Shown: positions 1-11,651 of the stretch, in pieces | How the letters are laid out: each line of letters opens with the position of its first letter | Numbering within the stretch: position 1 is the stretch's first letter | Source of the DNA: Saprospiraceae bacterium | GTDB taxonomy: Bacteria > Bacteroidota > Bacteroidia > Chitinophagales > Saprospiraceae | DNA: 64,000 bases | Assembly (NCBI GenBank): GCA_016717655.1 | Contig: JADKFC010000001.1 | Coordinates: 124,001 to 188,000 of the forward strand | Direction of reading: 5' to 3' | Made by a program: the position numbers and the translations under genes | Notes under the pieces: generated by a model | The model's input: only the letters and a program-made list of their open reading frames with translations | Databases searched by the model: none | What the model was told of the DNA's origin: nothing

Positions 1-835
1 GCCGGTTTTTGATTGGACTTATAGTCAAAAATTTGTTTTAAGCTGTCTGCCTTACGCCATCATCATCTTACTGACCGGCGTTGTAATGAGGGCTGATGGT
101 GTTTTGATTGAGAGGCTGCTGCCTGATGGTAAATACCAGGCCGGGGTCTACAGTGCAGGTTATCGTTTTTTGGACGCGGCCAATATGTTTGGTTATATTT
201 TTGGAGCCTTGCTCCTTCCGATGTTCAGCAGACTCATGGCCGAAAAAGAAGATACCCAGGAAGTGTTCAGTGTTGCTTACCGCATTTTATTTGTGATGAG
301 TCTTATGATTGGAGGTGCTTTTTATTTTTATGCCGATGACGTCTTTGCCATATTTTACGGAGATGCTTATGCGGCGGGCATTCCCACCATGCGTTTGTTG
401 ATTCTGGCTGTTATTCCTGCAGCCATCACCAATGTATTTGGGCCACTGATCCTGGCTTCCCGCAACATAAGGCAGTACAATCTTTTATATCTTTCTGCTG
501 TGATTGTTTATGTTGGAGCCAATTTTATACTGATACCTAAGTACGGTAATATCGCAGCGGCAGGGGTAGCTGTTTTTACTTGGACCTATATCCTGGCGGG
601 TATGATTTATATTTGTTCTTCCAATGGCTTGATCAAAAGTGATACTTCTATTTTAATCAAAAGCATTGCAGCAGGGCTTTCCATTTATGCCATTTTTTGG
701 GTGTTCGACATTTTATTTACTTTCAACTGGCTGATTGAGCTGGCCTTAATCGGCATTGTCGTGGTCTTATTGCTCTACGTAAGCAAATACATAGATCTGA
801 AAGAAATTCTCCATGCTGCCAGGGGGAAAGAATAA
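1..835 (+). CDS. Polysaccharide/oligosaccharide flippase (Wzx/MVF-like), 3' part
   Basis: The frame is open from base 2 of the window and ends at TAA 833-835, giving the last 277 or so residues; the true start lies outside and the in-frame ATG at 86 is internal. The protein is very hydrophobic, with about eight membrane helices separated by short polar loops. The stretch RADGVLIERLLPDGKYQAG followed by a YSAGYRFLDA-type segment fits the second half of inner-membrane flippases of the polysaccharide biosynthesis (MOP/MVF) superfamily, which move lipid-linked sugar repeat units across the inner membrane. The fold class is fairly clear, the substrate is not. No partner glycosyltransferase lies inside the window; it may be to the left. 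Confidence 0.8.
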   Translation, partial: PVFDWTYSQKFVLSCLPYAIIILLTGVVMRADGVLIERLLPDGKYQAGVYSAGYRFLDAANMFGYIFGALLLPMFSRLMAEKEDTQEVFSVAYRILFVMSLMIGGAFYFYADDVFAIFYGDAYAAGIPTMRLLILAVIPAAITNVFGPLILASRNIRQYNLLYLSAVIVYVGANFILIPKYGNIAAAGVAVFTWTYILAGMIYICSSNGLIKSDTSILIKSIAAGLSIYAIFWVFDILFTFNWLIELALIGIVVVLLLYVSKYIDLKEILHAARGKE

Positions 836-918
836 TCGCGGATATTTTTAGGGGACTTAAAAAACTAATCTCTTGTTGCCCCGTAAGTAAGGATTAAATA
901 ACAGCTAGATTGTATTTA

Positions 919-2141
919 TTAGTTTCCCGGTTGTAAAGCACCGGCATTGGCAATTGGATTGCTGAAAGTGCCTGTACCTTTGATGATGCCGGTATTGTTG
1001 AGACTTGAACCTGAAATGGTGCCATTGTTCCACAAAACACCAGAAACATGGTTGTTGATATTGCCGGTAATATTCAGGGTGTTTTCGAGCCAACGCAGGT
1101 ATTTGCCATTGGCAATATTGATTTGATTTAAAGTGCAGTTGAACCCATCTCCTTTAATGACTACTGAATACGGACCTACCGTAATGGCTGCCTCATTCAC
1201 ATTTTTGAGCAAGGTAATTTCTTCTCCGTTTGAGGTCACCGCATCAATGGCATCTTGTAAGGTTATATAGTCGATGCCATTAACGCGAGCAGCCAAGTCG
1301 GGTATGCTGGTGCCGTACAAAACGAAGGGCATGCCTTTCGGTAGCGGATTGCTGCCACCTGAGTTAAATTCAACAACGGCAATCCAGCTACCATTGTACT
1401 GGTATTGATTGCCTGTAATGATATGGGTGGTGCCTAAGGTACGGGGTGGGGTAAAAGGACCGGAAGCAAGGGTTCCTCCTGCCATGTTTTCAATCCAATA
1501 GGTACCTGAAGGAAGTGCCAGGGCAGATGCCACCACCGATGATTTCATGATGGGTCGATTGGTAGCCGTAAAATTGGGTGGTTGAATCCGATAGATGCCT
1601 GAAAAAGAAGTCTTGTTCAAACGATTGGTGGTCAAGTCGCCAAAGACAATATTGTTGGTACCCGGTAAAGCGCCATTGGAAATTTGCAGGCGCATATCAT
1701 TGATGGTGGAACTGGTGGTGGAGCCCGTCTGGTAATGAAAAAGCTCAATAGAGTCGATCAGCCACAATTCTCCCGGTGGAACAGTAAATTCATCGGCTAA
1801 ATAAATATTGGAAGATACGCTGGAAGTAAACCCAAACGAATTTCCGGTGATGGCGCTCACGTCAGCTCCTCCAAAACCGGCTCCAGGATAATTAACCAAT
1901 TCGCTCTGGTCGTGCAATACAGGACCCATCATCATCGACATCATGGGTTGTACCAGGGGCGATACATTTCCTTCGTGGGTCAATGCCCATTTTTGTTTTC
2001 CTGAAAAACAGGGAGGGTCCCGCCTTGATCTATGTAATCACCTGCAATGATATAGTTTTGTGCAGTCAACCATTGTACCAAAACAGTAAAAACGATTGTG
2101 AAAAGAAGGTTTATTTTTTTTGCGCTTACTGCCATTGCCAT
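919..2141 (-). CDS. Secreted beta-helix-like protein, frame broken by one missing base
   Basis: Read from ATG at 2141, the N-terminus is a clear signal peptide (hydrophobic LLFTIVFTVLVQWLTAQ core, cleavage after TAQ) followed by NYIIAGDYIDQGG, and the frame then stops at TGA 1982-1980. The main 354-residue body continues in another frame to TAA at 919. Adding one T to the run 1990-1994 joins them smoothly (VFQENKKWALTHEGN), giving about 407 residues. The C-terminal third has short hydrophobic strands and Asn/Gly turns (ITGNINNHVSG, GTISGSSLNNTG), typical of a parallel beta-helix; no T9SS type A domain is seen. It is the last gene of a minus-strand row of secreted proteins. Function unknown. 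Confidence 0.7.
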
Positions 2142-2265
2142 ACTGCTGATATTGCTGATTTAGTGTTGTTGGATGGTTGGTTTTTGGAAATGGTAAAGAT
2201 AAACAAATTAAAGTTTTTATTAATATTTATCTGCTGAAATACGCAGCATTTACAGGTATTTATTG

Positions 2266-4401
2266 CTATTCATTTTTTATTTGTGTAACTCCGGTCACAA
2301 CCACCAATCCTGGGCCCATAAAGGTAGGTGAGGTAGCAGGTTGTACAACGCCAATATTTATGTGTTGTAAGGTCAGCGTTTTGTTTTGAAGGATGGTCAA
2401 AGAGCAAGGTTCCGAGCTGCCATCCAGGGTTATATTGGGCCTGTCTGTGAAAATACCCGCAATGGTAACATCCTTGCTGATGGTAAGGCTTTGGGTCAAC
2501 CAACTGGAATTGACAGAAGGATAGTCATACGTAATGACACCGCCATCCTGGATGCATTCCAATACATTTCTTAAGGTGCCGGGACCTGCATTGCCTGCAT
2601 CTGTTACCACCGTACTTTCAACGATGACGGTATCAGTGTGGGTAGCCCCACAACCTGTAGAATAGGTTGCCGTTACTGTGTAAGAAGTGGTAGCCGTTGG
2701 AAAAACCTCAATCGTCTGTCCGGTCTGTCCTGTGCTCCAAGTATAAGAAGCAGCGGTGACTATTGCCGTTAATGAAACAGCACTACCTCCACATACTCTG
2801 CCATCGTTGGCTATGCCTGAGTTTTCGGCTATTGAAATGGTAAAGCCCAAATTATTGGGATCTTCATCGTTGCAATCGTCGTCATTGGTAACATATCCTT
2901 CCGGTTGGTTGCAAGCCGTTACTTTTTTTAAGGGGTTGCCCAGGCCATCTCCATCTGCATCTTCATAATAGGTGAGTAGATCTGATGAATCGGTCGCTAT
3001 GCAGAAAGTAACCGTGGTTATGTCTTTAAGCATTTGTGGATAATCAGGATCCATGGCCATGAACTCAAAGTCCATCGATCCGGTAAAACTTGTGTCTTTT
3101 ACCATTACAGGCATGGTGTAGATGCCGGCTGCAAAAAGAGTATCCGGAATTACCGGTATAATGGGAGCAAATTCTATGGTATATGGCGAGGTCTCTGATC
3201 CCATAATCTGATAGGCTTCATACATAAAAATACTATCCAACGTCAGGTTTTTTTGCATAGCCTCACTGTAAAGAAGCAGACTAACCTTACTACCCGAAAC
3301 ATTTCCACCTCCAATGCTCAGGTAAAAAAGGCCATTTTGTTCATTCCTTTTGGCCACTCCTCTTATTTCATTATCCATGTAGGCAACCAAAACATCGTTG
3401 GTATCTGAAAAGGAATACCTGGGTGTAAAAGTAGGCCTGGCAATCAGGGTCATGGTTGCCGAATAATTGGAATCAATGGTAGTTGCCGGGGGTGTTTCAG
3501 CAGGTAGGGAAGGACTGATGACAGGCCTGTAATCATACCGTATTTTGGGACCGTTGTACTTGTTTTCATAGCTGTGTAGTGGTACGGATTGGAAGGTATC
3601 TCCCTTTACAATGCCCTGGTCAGGAATCAGCGGACTCCACTCCGGTGCCAGTGGGGGTACCTTGACTTGAAAGGTGATAACTACTTCGGCTGTCTGTTGA
3701 TTTGAAGACCCATTAAACTGCCTGGCAGCAGACATAGTAGCCATTGGTGATAACTCTGTGGCGATGACGGTCAGTTGACTGATGCCTGTAAATCCAGGTA
3801 CACCGGCTACCTTCAAAGTGTCACCACTGAATAGAGCTATGAGATTAGGTGATGGAACCAATGACCATTCTACCGCTTCATCATCCGGTTGAATCAAATA
3901 GTCTGTCATTGGGATCGGATCAAAGGCCAGGCCTTCAATGGTTACCTGGTCTGGCACGGGCAAAAGACCAATAGGCGCATTGTTCTCGGGAAAAATGGAA
4001 ATGACATAAGGGTTGTCAACCTCTCCGGTAATTTGTTGGTTATGGAAGAGGAAAACTTGCTGCACTTCGTATACGTGATTGGTTTCCTCGTGATATACTT
4101 TGATTGTAAAGGTATCAATGGGTTGATGCGAATATAAGGTGACGAAGTGCCTGACAGTTCCGTTTCCCAGTGGGATCATTTGGCCCAGTCCGCGGATTTC
4201 AGATTGGTGAAAAAAGGCTACTTTATCCAATACATTGTTGGAAACAGTGGTTTCCAGTTTGACCGTAGCAATGACATTGGCTGTATAAGCATACGTATTG
4301 CCGGAAGGGGCAGTCCAGTTGGGTGACTGAGATCGTAGGGCTAAAGCAGTCAATACGAGGAACAACATCCATGACAACTTTTGATATCCCGGCCTTGGCA
4401 T
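2266..4401 (-). CDS. Secreted multidomain protein with MopE-type motif and beta-helix end
   Basis: A 711-residue protein with an N-terminal signal peptide (SWMLFLVLTALALRSQ). Residues about 25-140 and 320-410 are two copies of a module with a VAFFHQSEIRG / VAYMDNEIRG signature, also found twice in the next gene upstream. Between them is an Ig/cadherin-like stretch (LLPVPDQVTIEGLAFDPIPM). Near residue 490 there is a calcium/metal-binding type repeat (DADGDGLGNP, then NDDDCNDEDPNN), as in MopE-like motifs. A CHU_C/PKD-like segment follows (STGQTGQTIEVFPTATTSYT). The last 115 residues (GPGTLRNVLECIQDGGVITYD onward) look like beta-helix rungs and resemble the end of the propeller protein at 17927-20593. 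Exported; likely surface-located. Exact role unknown. Confidence 0.75.
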   Translation of the reverse strand: MPRPGYQKLSWMLFLVLTALALRSQSPNWTAPSGNTYAYTANVIATVKLETTVSNNVLDKVAFFHQSEIRGLGQMIPLGNGTVRHFVTLYSHQPIDTFTIKVYHEETNHVYEVQQVFLFHNQQITGEVDNPYVISIFPENNAPIGLLPVPDQVTIEGLAFDPIPMTDYLIQPDDEAVEWSLVPSPNLIALFSGDTLKVAGVPGFTGISQLTVIATELSPMATMSAARQFNGSSNQQTAEVVITFQVKVPPLAPEWSPLIPDQGIVKGDTFQSVPLHSYENKYNGPKIRYDYRPVISPSLPAETPPATTIDSNYSATMTLIARPTFTPRYSFSDTNDVLVAYMDNEIRGVAKRNEQNGLFYLSIGGGNVSGSKVSLLLYSEAMQKNLTLDSIFMYEAYQIMGSETSPYTIEFAPIIPVIPDTLFAAGIYTMPVMVKDTSFTGSMDFEFMAMDPDYPQMLKDITTVTFCIATDSSDLLTYYEDADGDGLGNPLKKVTACNQPEGYVTNDDDCNDEDPNNLGFTISIAENSGIANDGRVCGGSAVSLTAIVTAASYTWSTGQTGQTIEVFPTATTSYTVTATYSTGCGATHTDTVIVESTVVTDAGNAGPGTLRNVLECIQDGGVITYDYPSVNSSWLTQSLTISKDVTIAGIFTDRPNITLDGSSEPCSLTILQNKTLTLQHINIGVVQPATSPTFMGPGLVVVTGVTQIKNE

Positions 4402-4423
4402 TTTTATTGTATTTAAAGTTGAT

Positions 4424-4478
4424 AAAAAGCAATTAGCAAAGACAGCTTTCCAAAAAGGAGCTGTCTTTTACTAATTGC
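4424..4478 (-). terminator. Long-stem terminator after the large LamG protein
   Basis: The arms at 4429-4447 and 4459-4478 pair over about 19-20 bp with one bulge and one mismatch, around an 11-nt loop. On the minus strand the hairpin is followed by five T (plus-strand A 4424-4428). It sits between the stop at 4490 and the next minus-strand start at 4401, so the two secreted-protein genes are probably separate or only partly coupled transcripts. Confidence 0.75.
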
Positions 4479-4489
4479 AATTTTTGAGG

Positions 4490-7400
4490 TTATCTAAGGT
4501 ACAGTACTTTTTGAGAAGCCACACCTGATGCTGATTCTAACATAATCATGTAGGCGCCTCCACTTAATCCTTCTGTTGGCTTCCATTCCCAGGTATTTTT
4601 TCCGGCCTTGGCCTGGAAGGTTCTCTGGTCTACTTCGTTACCCAGCACATCCAGCATTTTCACCTTTACTTCCTGTGCCGTATTGACGGTATGTCTGATG
4701 TGAAGTGTGGAAGAGAACGGGTTGGGATAAATGCCAAGTGCATGGTCATTTTCCACCTCAACAGAAGATGTCAAATCACTGAGGTGAAGCAACTGGGGCT
4801 CGTCTGCCTGTCCGATGATGCTATTGGCTTTAAAATTGAACTTTTCGACCAAAGGCAAAACCTGGGCAGTTGCTGAATCATAGTAACGCAGGTTCAACAC
4901 CTCACCCTCAGTATTGGCATACATGGTTATGAAAACCATATGGGCATTGAGAGCCGGGATATAAATCGCCTTGCCGCTGCCCCTCACTTCGTTGCCTGTA
5001 AATACGCCGACCTCATCTCCATCTTTTAATAAATTGATGTCGTCTTCACCTTTTACCACTATGGCAATGGCATTCATGGAATACTCGTAGTTGGCTGCAT
5101 TGACCTGCCATTGAGTGGCAGCTGTAGCCTCAACTGTATTGTCTGATTCCAGGGCTTTGTGATCCTCGTTTGTAAATACACTTCTCTCTGATTGACCAAT
5201 GGATGAGGTGATGTTTAAAGGATCAGGATATACCAATGTGTCTGCCTGGGCCAGCTTGATCAAATAACCCTTGGGTGCTTCCATTGTTTTCAGGTTACCC
5301 ACCCAACCCACTCCCGTGAGGTATTGGGCAAAGTGTAGCTGACTTTTGATGATGTCACCATTCTGAGGACTCAGACTGGACAGGGCGTCGCCAATGCTTT
5401 GTCTTTGAGTAGGGAGGTAGCCTATCCAGTTCCATCCTGCCATCAAAGGTATTGACCTGGTTTCAGGGTCAATGTAATGACCCACCAGAGAGATGGAGTC
5501 TTCAACAGGGGCATGGTACTGATACATGGTAATCGGAGATAAGGTATTCAAACTTCCGATCCACATACTTGCGGAATTAGAATAAGCACTGAAGGTAGTT
5601 TGATTTTTGATCAGGGCTCCCTGCGGTGAACTCAATGATGCCAGTCCTGCATTGGTTGTGTTGGGTGTAAGATCAAGGTTCATTGAAATCCAATTCCATC
5701 CTTCATTGAGGTAAATTTTTCGCAATAGAGTACCACTGGTATGCAATACCGTACAGTTGGTAATGGTACCTTCAATGTCGTCTGCGGCAAAATTGAAACT
5801 CTCCTGTGCATACGCATAAAGCTTACAGTCCGATGCATCCCATATCTGGAATTTGATCAACTCGCCATTGGTAGCATTGCTATAAACCGTCATAAAGGCA
5901 ATGTACTTATTAATGGATGGCTGGTATTCAATTTTTGCTATGCCCCTCAGTTCGTTGCCAACATAAGCCCCAACGATGGCATTTTCATCTGAAGAAAGTG
6001 TACCCTCAATGTTGAGCTGTAGGATAAAATTCATGGAGTAGCTGTAATTATTGGAATTAAAGCCATCAAAGTTCATCACCCAATTTTCAGGTCTGCAAAG
6101 ATTGGTGTTTCTGAGGTTGAGGTTTTCAGTACCTCCCATAAAGAATGGATTGATACCTGTCTCTGTTTTCAGGATGATGGTATCTTCGATCATGCCCAGA
6201 TCAAGGTCTTTGCCAACCGTAAAAAATACTTCCTGGATCTCGTTGGCCACAAGGGTGCCTCTGTCGGGATAAACATGTACCCACGCCGGTAAATTGACAA
6301 AGCTGTAAGGCACAGGATAACCACCCCGGTTGTGAATCTTTGCTGAAACCGTTTTAGATTCATCTGCATATTTCACGATCTCAATGCTATCGGTGAGCCA
6401 AGCCAGTTCGTTGCGGTCTACGTAAAATTCCCAATCGGCTGCCAACATAACATTTCCGGTTAAATCCTGGATGTTATGCAGTTCTGCTCTCATGATCTTA
6501 TTTTCAAAGAATTTGTTTTGAAAATTGGGATTGATTACAATTTTATTGCCAACACATGAAATGGTTGCATCAATCAACTGGCCGGTCTCAGCATCATACA
6601 AACCTACATTGTTGGCATTCAGCAAATCTGCTTGTATTATTTTATTACAATTAATATCTTGATTGAAGGTAAATGATATTTCGTCCCCTAAGTGGAAAAC
6701 ACCATCTGAAGGTTGTGGTACACCAACCAGTTTTGGTGGTTCACGGTCAATTTTACCTTTTATTATATCTGAATAGCCAGGTTTGTCAGATGCATCTCCT
6801 GAGCAAACTGCCCATGCGTGAATTTCATAGTTGCCATCAGCTATTTCATCCGTATCCCACATAAATTGAGTAAAGTCAGGTTGTAACAACAAGGTATCAG
6901 GATCGTTAGGAATTGAATTGAAGCCCGACCATTTAGGATTATAAGCTTCATAAATTCCAGTTGGTGTTGGTAGGTTAATCCAAGCACCATTACCATCGGT
7001 CCTGCGGTATTGTAAGCGGATCAGCTGAAAATCTGGGGAATTTAGATCATAACCAGTAACAGTAATTCTTCTTAAAGTTCCTGGTTGAAGTGGGTCATTA
7101 TTAATAACTACCCAGTTTTGCTCAGGAACGTTGATATTCACTTCACTGCAAGGTCTAATAAAATCCACCCCAAGATCTATAGCAGAAAAGAACATAGAAT
7201 CACTTTGTAAAGAAAGGGCGAAATCTCTTGCCAATTCACATTCAGAAACCAATGCTACTTTCAAACCCTCGTACTCATAAGCTATTGGGCCTCGTTCTAC
7301 AGTAAGGGTGATAGGTATAGATGAATTGTAAGGAACAACATATTGTATTGTATTGTTGTTCAGAGGTTGCCCATTGACCTTTATAATGGCTCCATCCGGA

Positions 7401-10400
7401 TTACTACCTGCAATGGCTGTAAAGCCATAGGTCCAGTCTTCATTGGTGGCACTTAGATTACCAAGGTTAAGTTTGAATACAGCCGGCTCATTGGCGGGTA
7501 CATTTACCGCTGTGAACTGAGAACCTTCTCCAATTTGAAGATTGGGAGCCTCTCTATTTGCAGTACCTGGTTCCCAAGGACATGAAGACTGTCCTGCACG
7601 TATTCTAAATACAGGGGTTTTATAAACGGTGTCCATTGCTACATCAACTGTGAATGCATCTCCAGGATCATTGTCCTTAAGAGTGTATCCGGTGGTCAAA
7701 CCCTTTTCGGTTCCATTTTCAGTTTTCCAGGTATTGCTTGATTTAACAATCGCATTTACTTTAAATTTCGCCCCGGCATTGTCTCCAGAAAAGCCAAAGG
7801 TGGTACCAATTTTTGAATCCGTATTTACACCATTTTGATCAAATTTGGTGTCTGTAGTGTCGGCTGTTTCTGAATAGGCATATTCAACACCTGCATCAAA
7901 TGAGAGATTTCGGACCAGTTTGGCTTTCTGTTTTAAGCTGTCGTTTCGGTCAATTATAGCTTCCCATCGGTCAATGGATTCAAGATAGTTGACTCTGTCA
8001 GCAGAATCAGTGTCCATGCTTTCCGATAATTCATTCAGATATCGTATTACATTATTTTTAATGTTAAATTCTGAATAAACAAAAGTAGTGGCAAAATTGC
8101 CTGGCTCGACTTCCACAATTTGTTTAACATCAACAGTACAGGTGTCAAATGAAACTTTATCAGCAAATCCAAAGACTAGATTGATGGCTTCACCAACATA
8201 TAAGTCTCCACCTCTTTCACCCCCAACAATTAATTCACCGTCGTTGGTGGCAATTCTATTGTTAAAACTAACACAAGTCTGGAATGAGTTTGATGTAACT
8301 TTACTATAAGTTACTTCTGTTTCAATATTAATTTGAAAGTCAGGATCCACAGTGACAATTTTACCCAAACCAAATGGGGCTACCACAAATTGGATAGTAG
8401 GTGCAATTTCTATGTCTACACTTCCACTCACACCCGCTTCTACTTCCATTGAAAGTTCTGTTGTTTTACAGACTTTTTCTGTTTTTTCAATAAAAGAAGA
8501 ACTGCCATCACCAGGTGGATCTCGCAGGATAACAGATGGCATAAACGGCATCATTGTGGTAAATGTCTGTAATTTGTTTACGGTACCTGTTACGATGGCC
8601 TGCTTCGTAAGACTTCCAATTCTACCCGCTGGCACAGAAGTAGCAATGATTTGTAGAGTTTTTAGATACGGAGGAGAAGGATTGGGATTTCCAACCCTAA
8701 ACAAATATTGCAAGTTTCCTCCACTAAGGGTTGTGTCGATCCGTGTGTCAGAAAAACCATTAATTATTTGTAGATCTGCAGTATCTAAATAACATATTCC
8801 ATCGTCTAAAGGCGTTGAAATGTAGGTTTCCTTCACTTTTATTTCTAAGGTAATATTTTCAGATTTTTCCAAGACTATTTTTGCCGGTAAGCAATTAGGC
8901 ACGGTATCTAAGCCTGTAGCAATTTCAACTTCTGGTGGTGCAAAGTAGATAAAATCAACAATTGTATCTGATTTTGTCAAGTCAACTGTTGATCCCCCTT
9001 GCACTTGAAATGCATTTTTAATATCTGCATTTGAATGTTCAATAACTGCTACAGTCATTTTTTCAAGTGGAGGTAATTCCAAAAATTCAAAGTCACCTTC
9101 CTGATTATCAATGGTAATAGCCCTGACCAAACAACCATTTACTGCTCTTACTTCGACCACACATACGGTGCCTTGGTTTTGTGGATCTCCTGCTGGGGCT
9201 TTGATTACAGATTTTCTACATAGACCTCCTGCAACCTGCCCGCTTACTTTTCTCGTAGTGACATCATTAAAGATGATACCTGCTATTGGGCTACTTACAT
9301 TGGTTACATCCCAAAATGCAGGTACAAAATTGTGGTCCTCAAATTTGGGTTCTAATCTGGCTGTCGCTCCGGGATCAAAATCAATAGAAAATTTACCCGT
9401 TGAATCTGTGTATATTTTAGGATTATACGATGTACCATTGACTAAAATTTCTACATTGGGAGCAAAACAATCTGTGTTTTTATATCTTACATATCCAGAT
9501 ACCGCAACCGTTGATTGGTCGGTAAAATCTACCTGGTCTACAGAAGTTACACTTGGGTTTAAAGTCACCTGTCTGGTTCTCGGTGTAAACACGTGGGGTT
9601 CTTCCTCTTGATTGGGTGAAAAAGACGACCATCCTGCATTGGTAAGACTACCAAACTCCATAAATAGAGGACCTACGTTGGATATCCTATTACCTGCACC
9701 TTCATCCATGGGAAAATATACAAACAGATCTGCTTCCTGCATATCACGAGCATTGTTGTAGTGATTCGTAATTTGAGAAGGTGATAAAATGGTATCATAA
9801 ACCGCAAATTCATCTATCAATCCATTATAGTAGTCCCCCCCATCATGAGCACCTAATTTCCATAAGTGGTTTCCTTCACTAAGATTCCCTACCAAAGAGC
9901 CAAATGAATGGCTTCCGATGGCAACACCGTTTTTAAATAGGTGTAAAGTGCCGGATGCACTATCCAGTGTCATGGCCAGGTGTTGGTATCCATTTCCAAG
10001 AAAGCCAAAAGAATGAGATGAACCGTTGAGTAATACTTTGAGTGTTTGATTGATACCCGACGGCTCTAGATAGATTCGGAGTTCATTACCCGTAGATTTT
10101 TACTCAAGATGGTCTGGGGTCCTGCGGCACCCGAGGTGTTAACCCAAAGTTCAAGGGTTGATTTTTTAGGAATTGCAAAATTTGGAATGCTTGCCAGGGA
10201 GTTGCTATTTCTTGTAAATTTTATAGCTTTATGAAGGTAAAAGGATTTCATTGGTTCGGCCAGAAAGGTAGTACCTGTGCCATAAGATGCAGATTCAATT
10301 CTATAATAACCTTCTTCATTGGTTGTACCAGCTGTGCGAACCGGCGGGATGTCTGAATCAAAGGTTACACCGCAGAAAAACAATTTTAGTCGATTTTTGA

Positions 10401-11607
10401 TATCATATGATTTTTCTCCCAGCTCCTCATCCATCTTCCAATAAAAATCGAGATTAGGTGTTTGAGAGGATGCAGTACCGTGCATAATCTCTGGTATGTA
10501 TAATTCTGAAAGTAAAGTGGAGTAAATTCTTAATTCGTCAATTTTTCCATTCCATCCACCTCCGTTTTCTGTATTTCCCAACTTAAAAAATACTTCATTG
10601 GATACTTCTTCTCCTACTGGTACATTGTCGTTAAACGGAGCCAATCCAACCAAGGCACCGTTGATGTAGAGTCTCATTATTTTAGTTACCTCTTCGTAAG
10701 TAAGGGTTACATGGTTCCATTCATTTTTTAAACTGTCGACGAAATCAGCAGCCAAAAAAGGAGCAGCACTGGGTAAGGTGGCTAATTCAATGCCTTCATG
10801 TCCCGAACTGCTGTTTTTGGCCCTTACATACAACAGGATCTCACCAATGCTGATCACACCCGCATTGGCATTGGCCGAATCGGTTTTGATGTAAAAGGTC
10901 ATGGTCCAATCCGCATGGTCAGGAATGAAAGAACTGTCGTTGTTGACAGAAGCGGTGGCCGCATCTGCCGCATCAAATTTGGCAGAAAAGCCCTGCATGG
11001 GCATTAGGGTAATTTGAGTATTGGGTACGGGATTTCCACTTAGGGTTTTTACCCAACCAGTGACCACCCCATTGGGCACCTGAAAGCCCAGGGCATAACT
11101 TTCATTGCCCTCGCCATAGGCATTCAATCCCCTGACTGAGTATTGATAAGCCACACCGGCAATAACATTGAAGTCGTTGTAATTTCTGATATTGGGACCC
11201 ACACTGGCCAAAAAGATATCATCTCGGTAGATGTTAAATCCTTCATTGGGTGATGGGCCCAAGGCGTCGATTTCCCAGGATAGCTGGATGCGATCCAGCA
11301 GATCTCCCTGGGTGGCATTAACCTTTAAGGCAAAAGGAGGAAGCAGGTATCTTCCATAAAATCCAACAGTGGAGCTATAGGATGAATTATCAACGTAACC
11401 TGTAAAAACCTGACCAACGGATAAGGCAGTAAGGTATTTTTGACTCTTAGATTTGGAAGTACTGCCGTAGTTAAAATAGGCAACTCCTTCATAGGAAGCA
11501 GAGTCCACTGCCACGGTAGGATTGCAATTGTTTTGTGCGTTGATAAAGGACAGGAAGCCCAGCATGATTATGAGGGCAATAAATGCACAACTATATTTAT
11601 TATTCAT
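4490..11607 (-). CDS. Giant T9SS-secreted LamG protein, frame broken at 10097-10101
   Basis: Two adjacent open frames belong to one gene. The first (11607 to 10066) starts with a signal peptide ending in INAQ, then a fibronectin-III-like region (about 90-180), a LamG/concanavalin-like domain (about 225-365), and the first strands of a second LamG domain (TLELWVNTSGAAGPQTILSK). The second frame begins inside that same LamG domain; adding one base to the T5 run 10097-10101 restores KKSTGNELRIYLEPSG and joins them, giving about 2372 residues. Further on are carboxypeptidase-regulatory-like segments, Ig-like domains, two ExRG modules (VGAYVGNELRG, VGVFTGNEVRG), two GWNWI repeats and a typical T9SS type A sorting domain (LGIYPNPFSSTLHIRH ... 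SQKVLYLR). Predicted to be exported and attached to the cell surface; an adhesin or cell-envelope glycan-binding role is an inference. Confidence 0.85.
10097..10101. other. Frameshift point inside the second LamG domain
   Basis: The T5 run (A5 on the coding strand) is one base short of what the conserved LamG reading needs. Both flanks read as continuous homologous strands of the same domain, so an indel here explains the split better than two separate genes. Confidence 0.8.
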
Positions 11608-11651
11608 GATAAATCAAGTAGAAAGTGAAAGAATAAATGAATGGTGCATTT

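Noticed and set aside
9111..9611. A 166-codon plus-strand frame opposite the giant LamG gene
   Set aside because: Antisense shadow of a long coding gene; no independent features.
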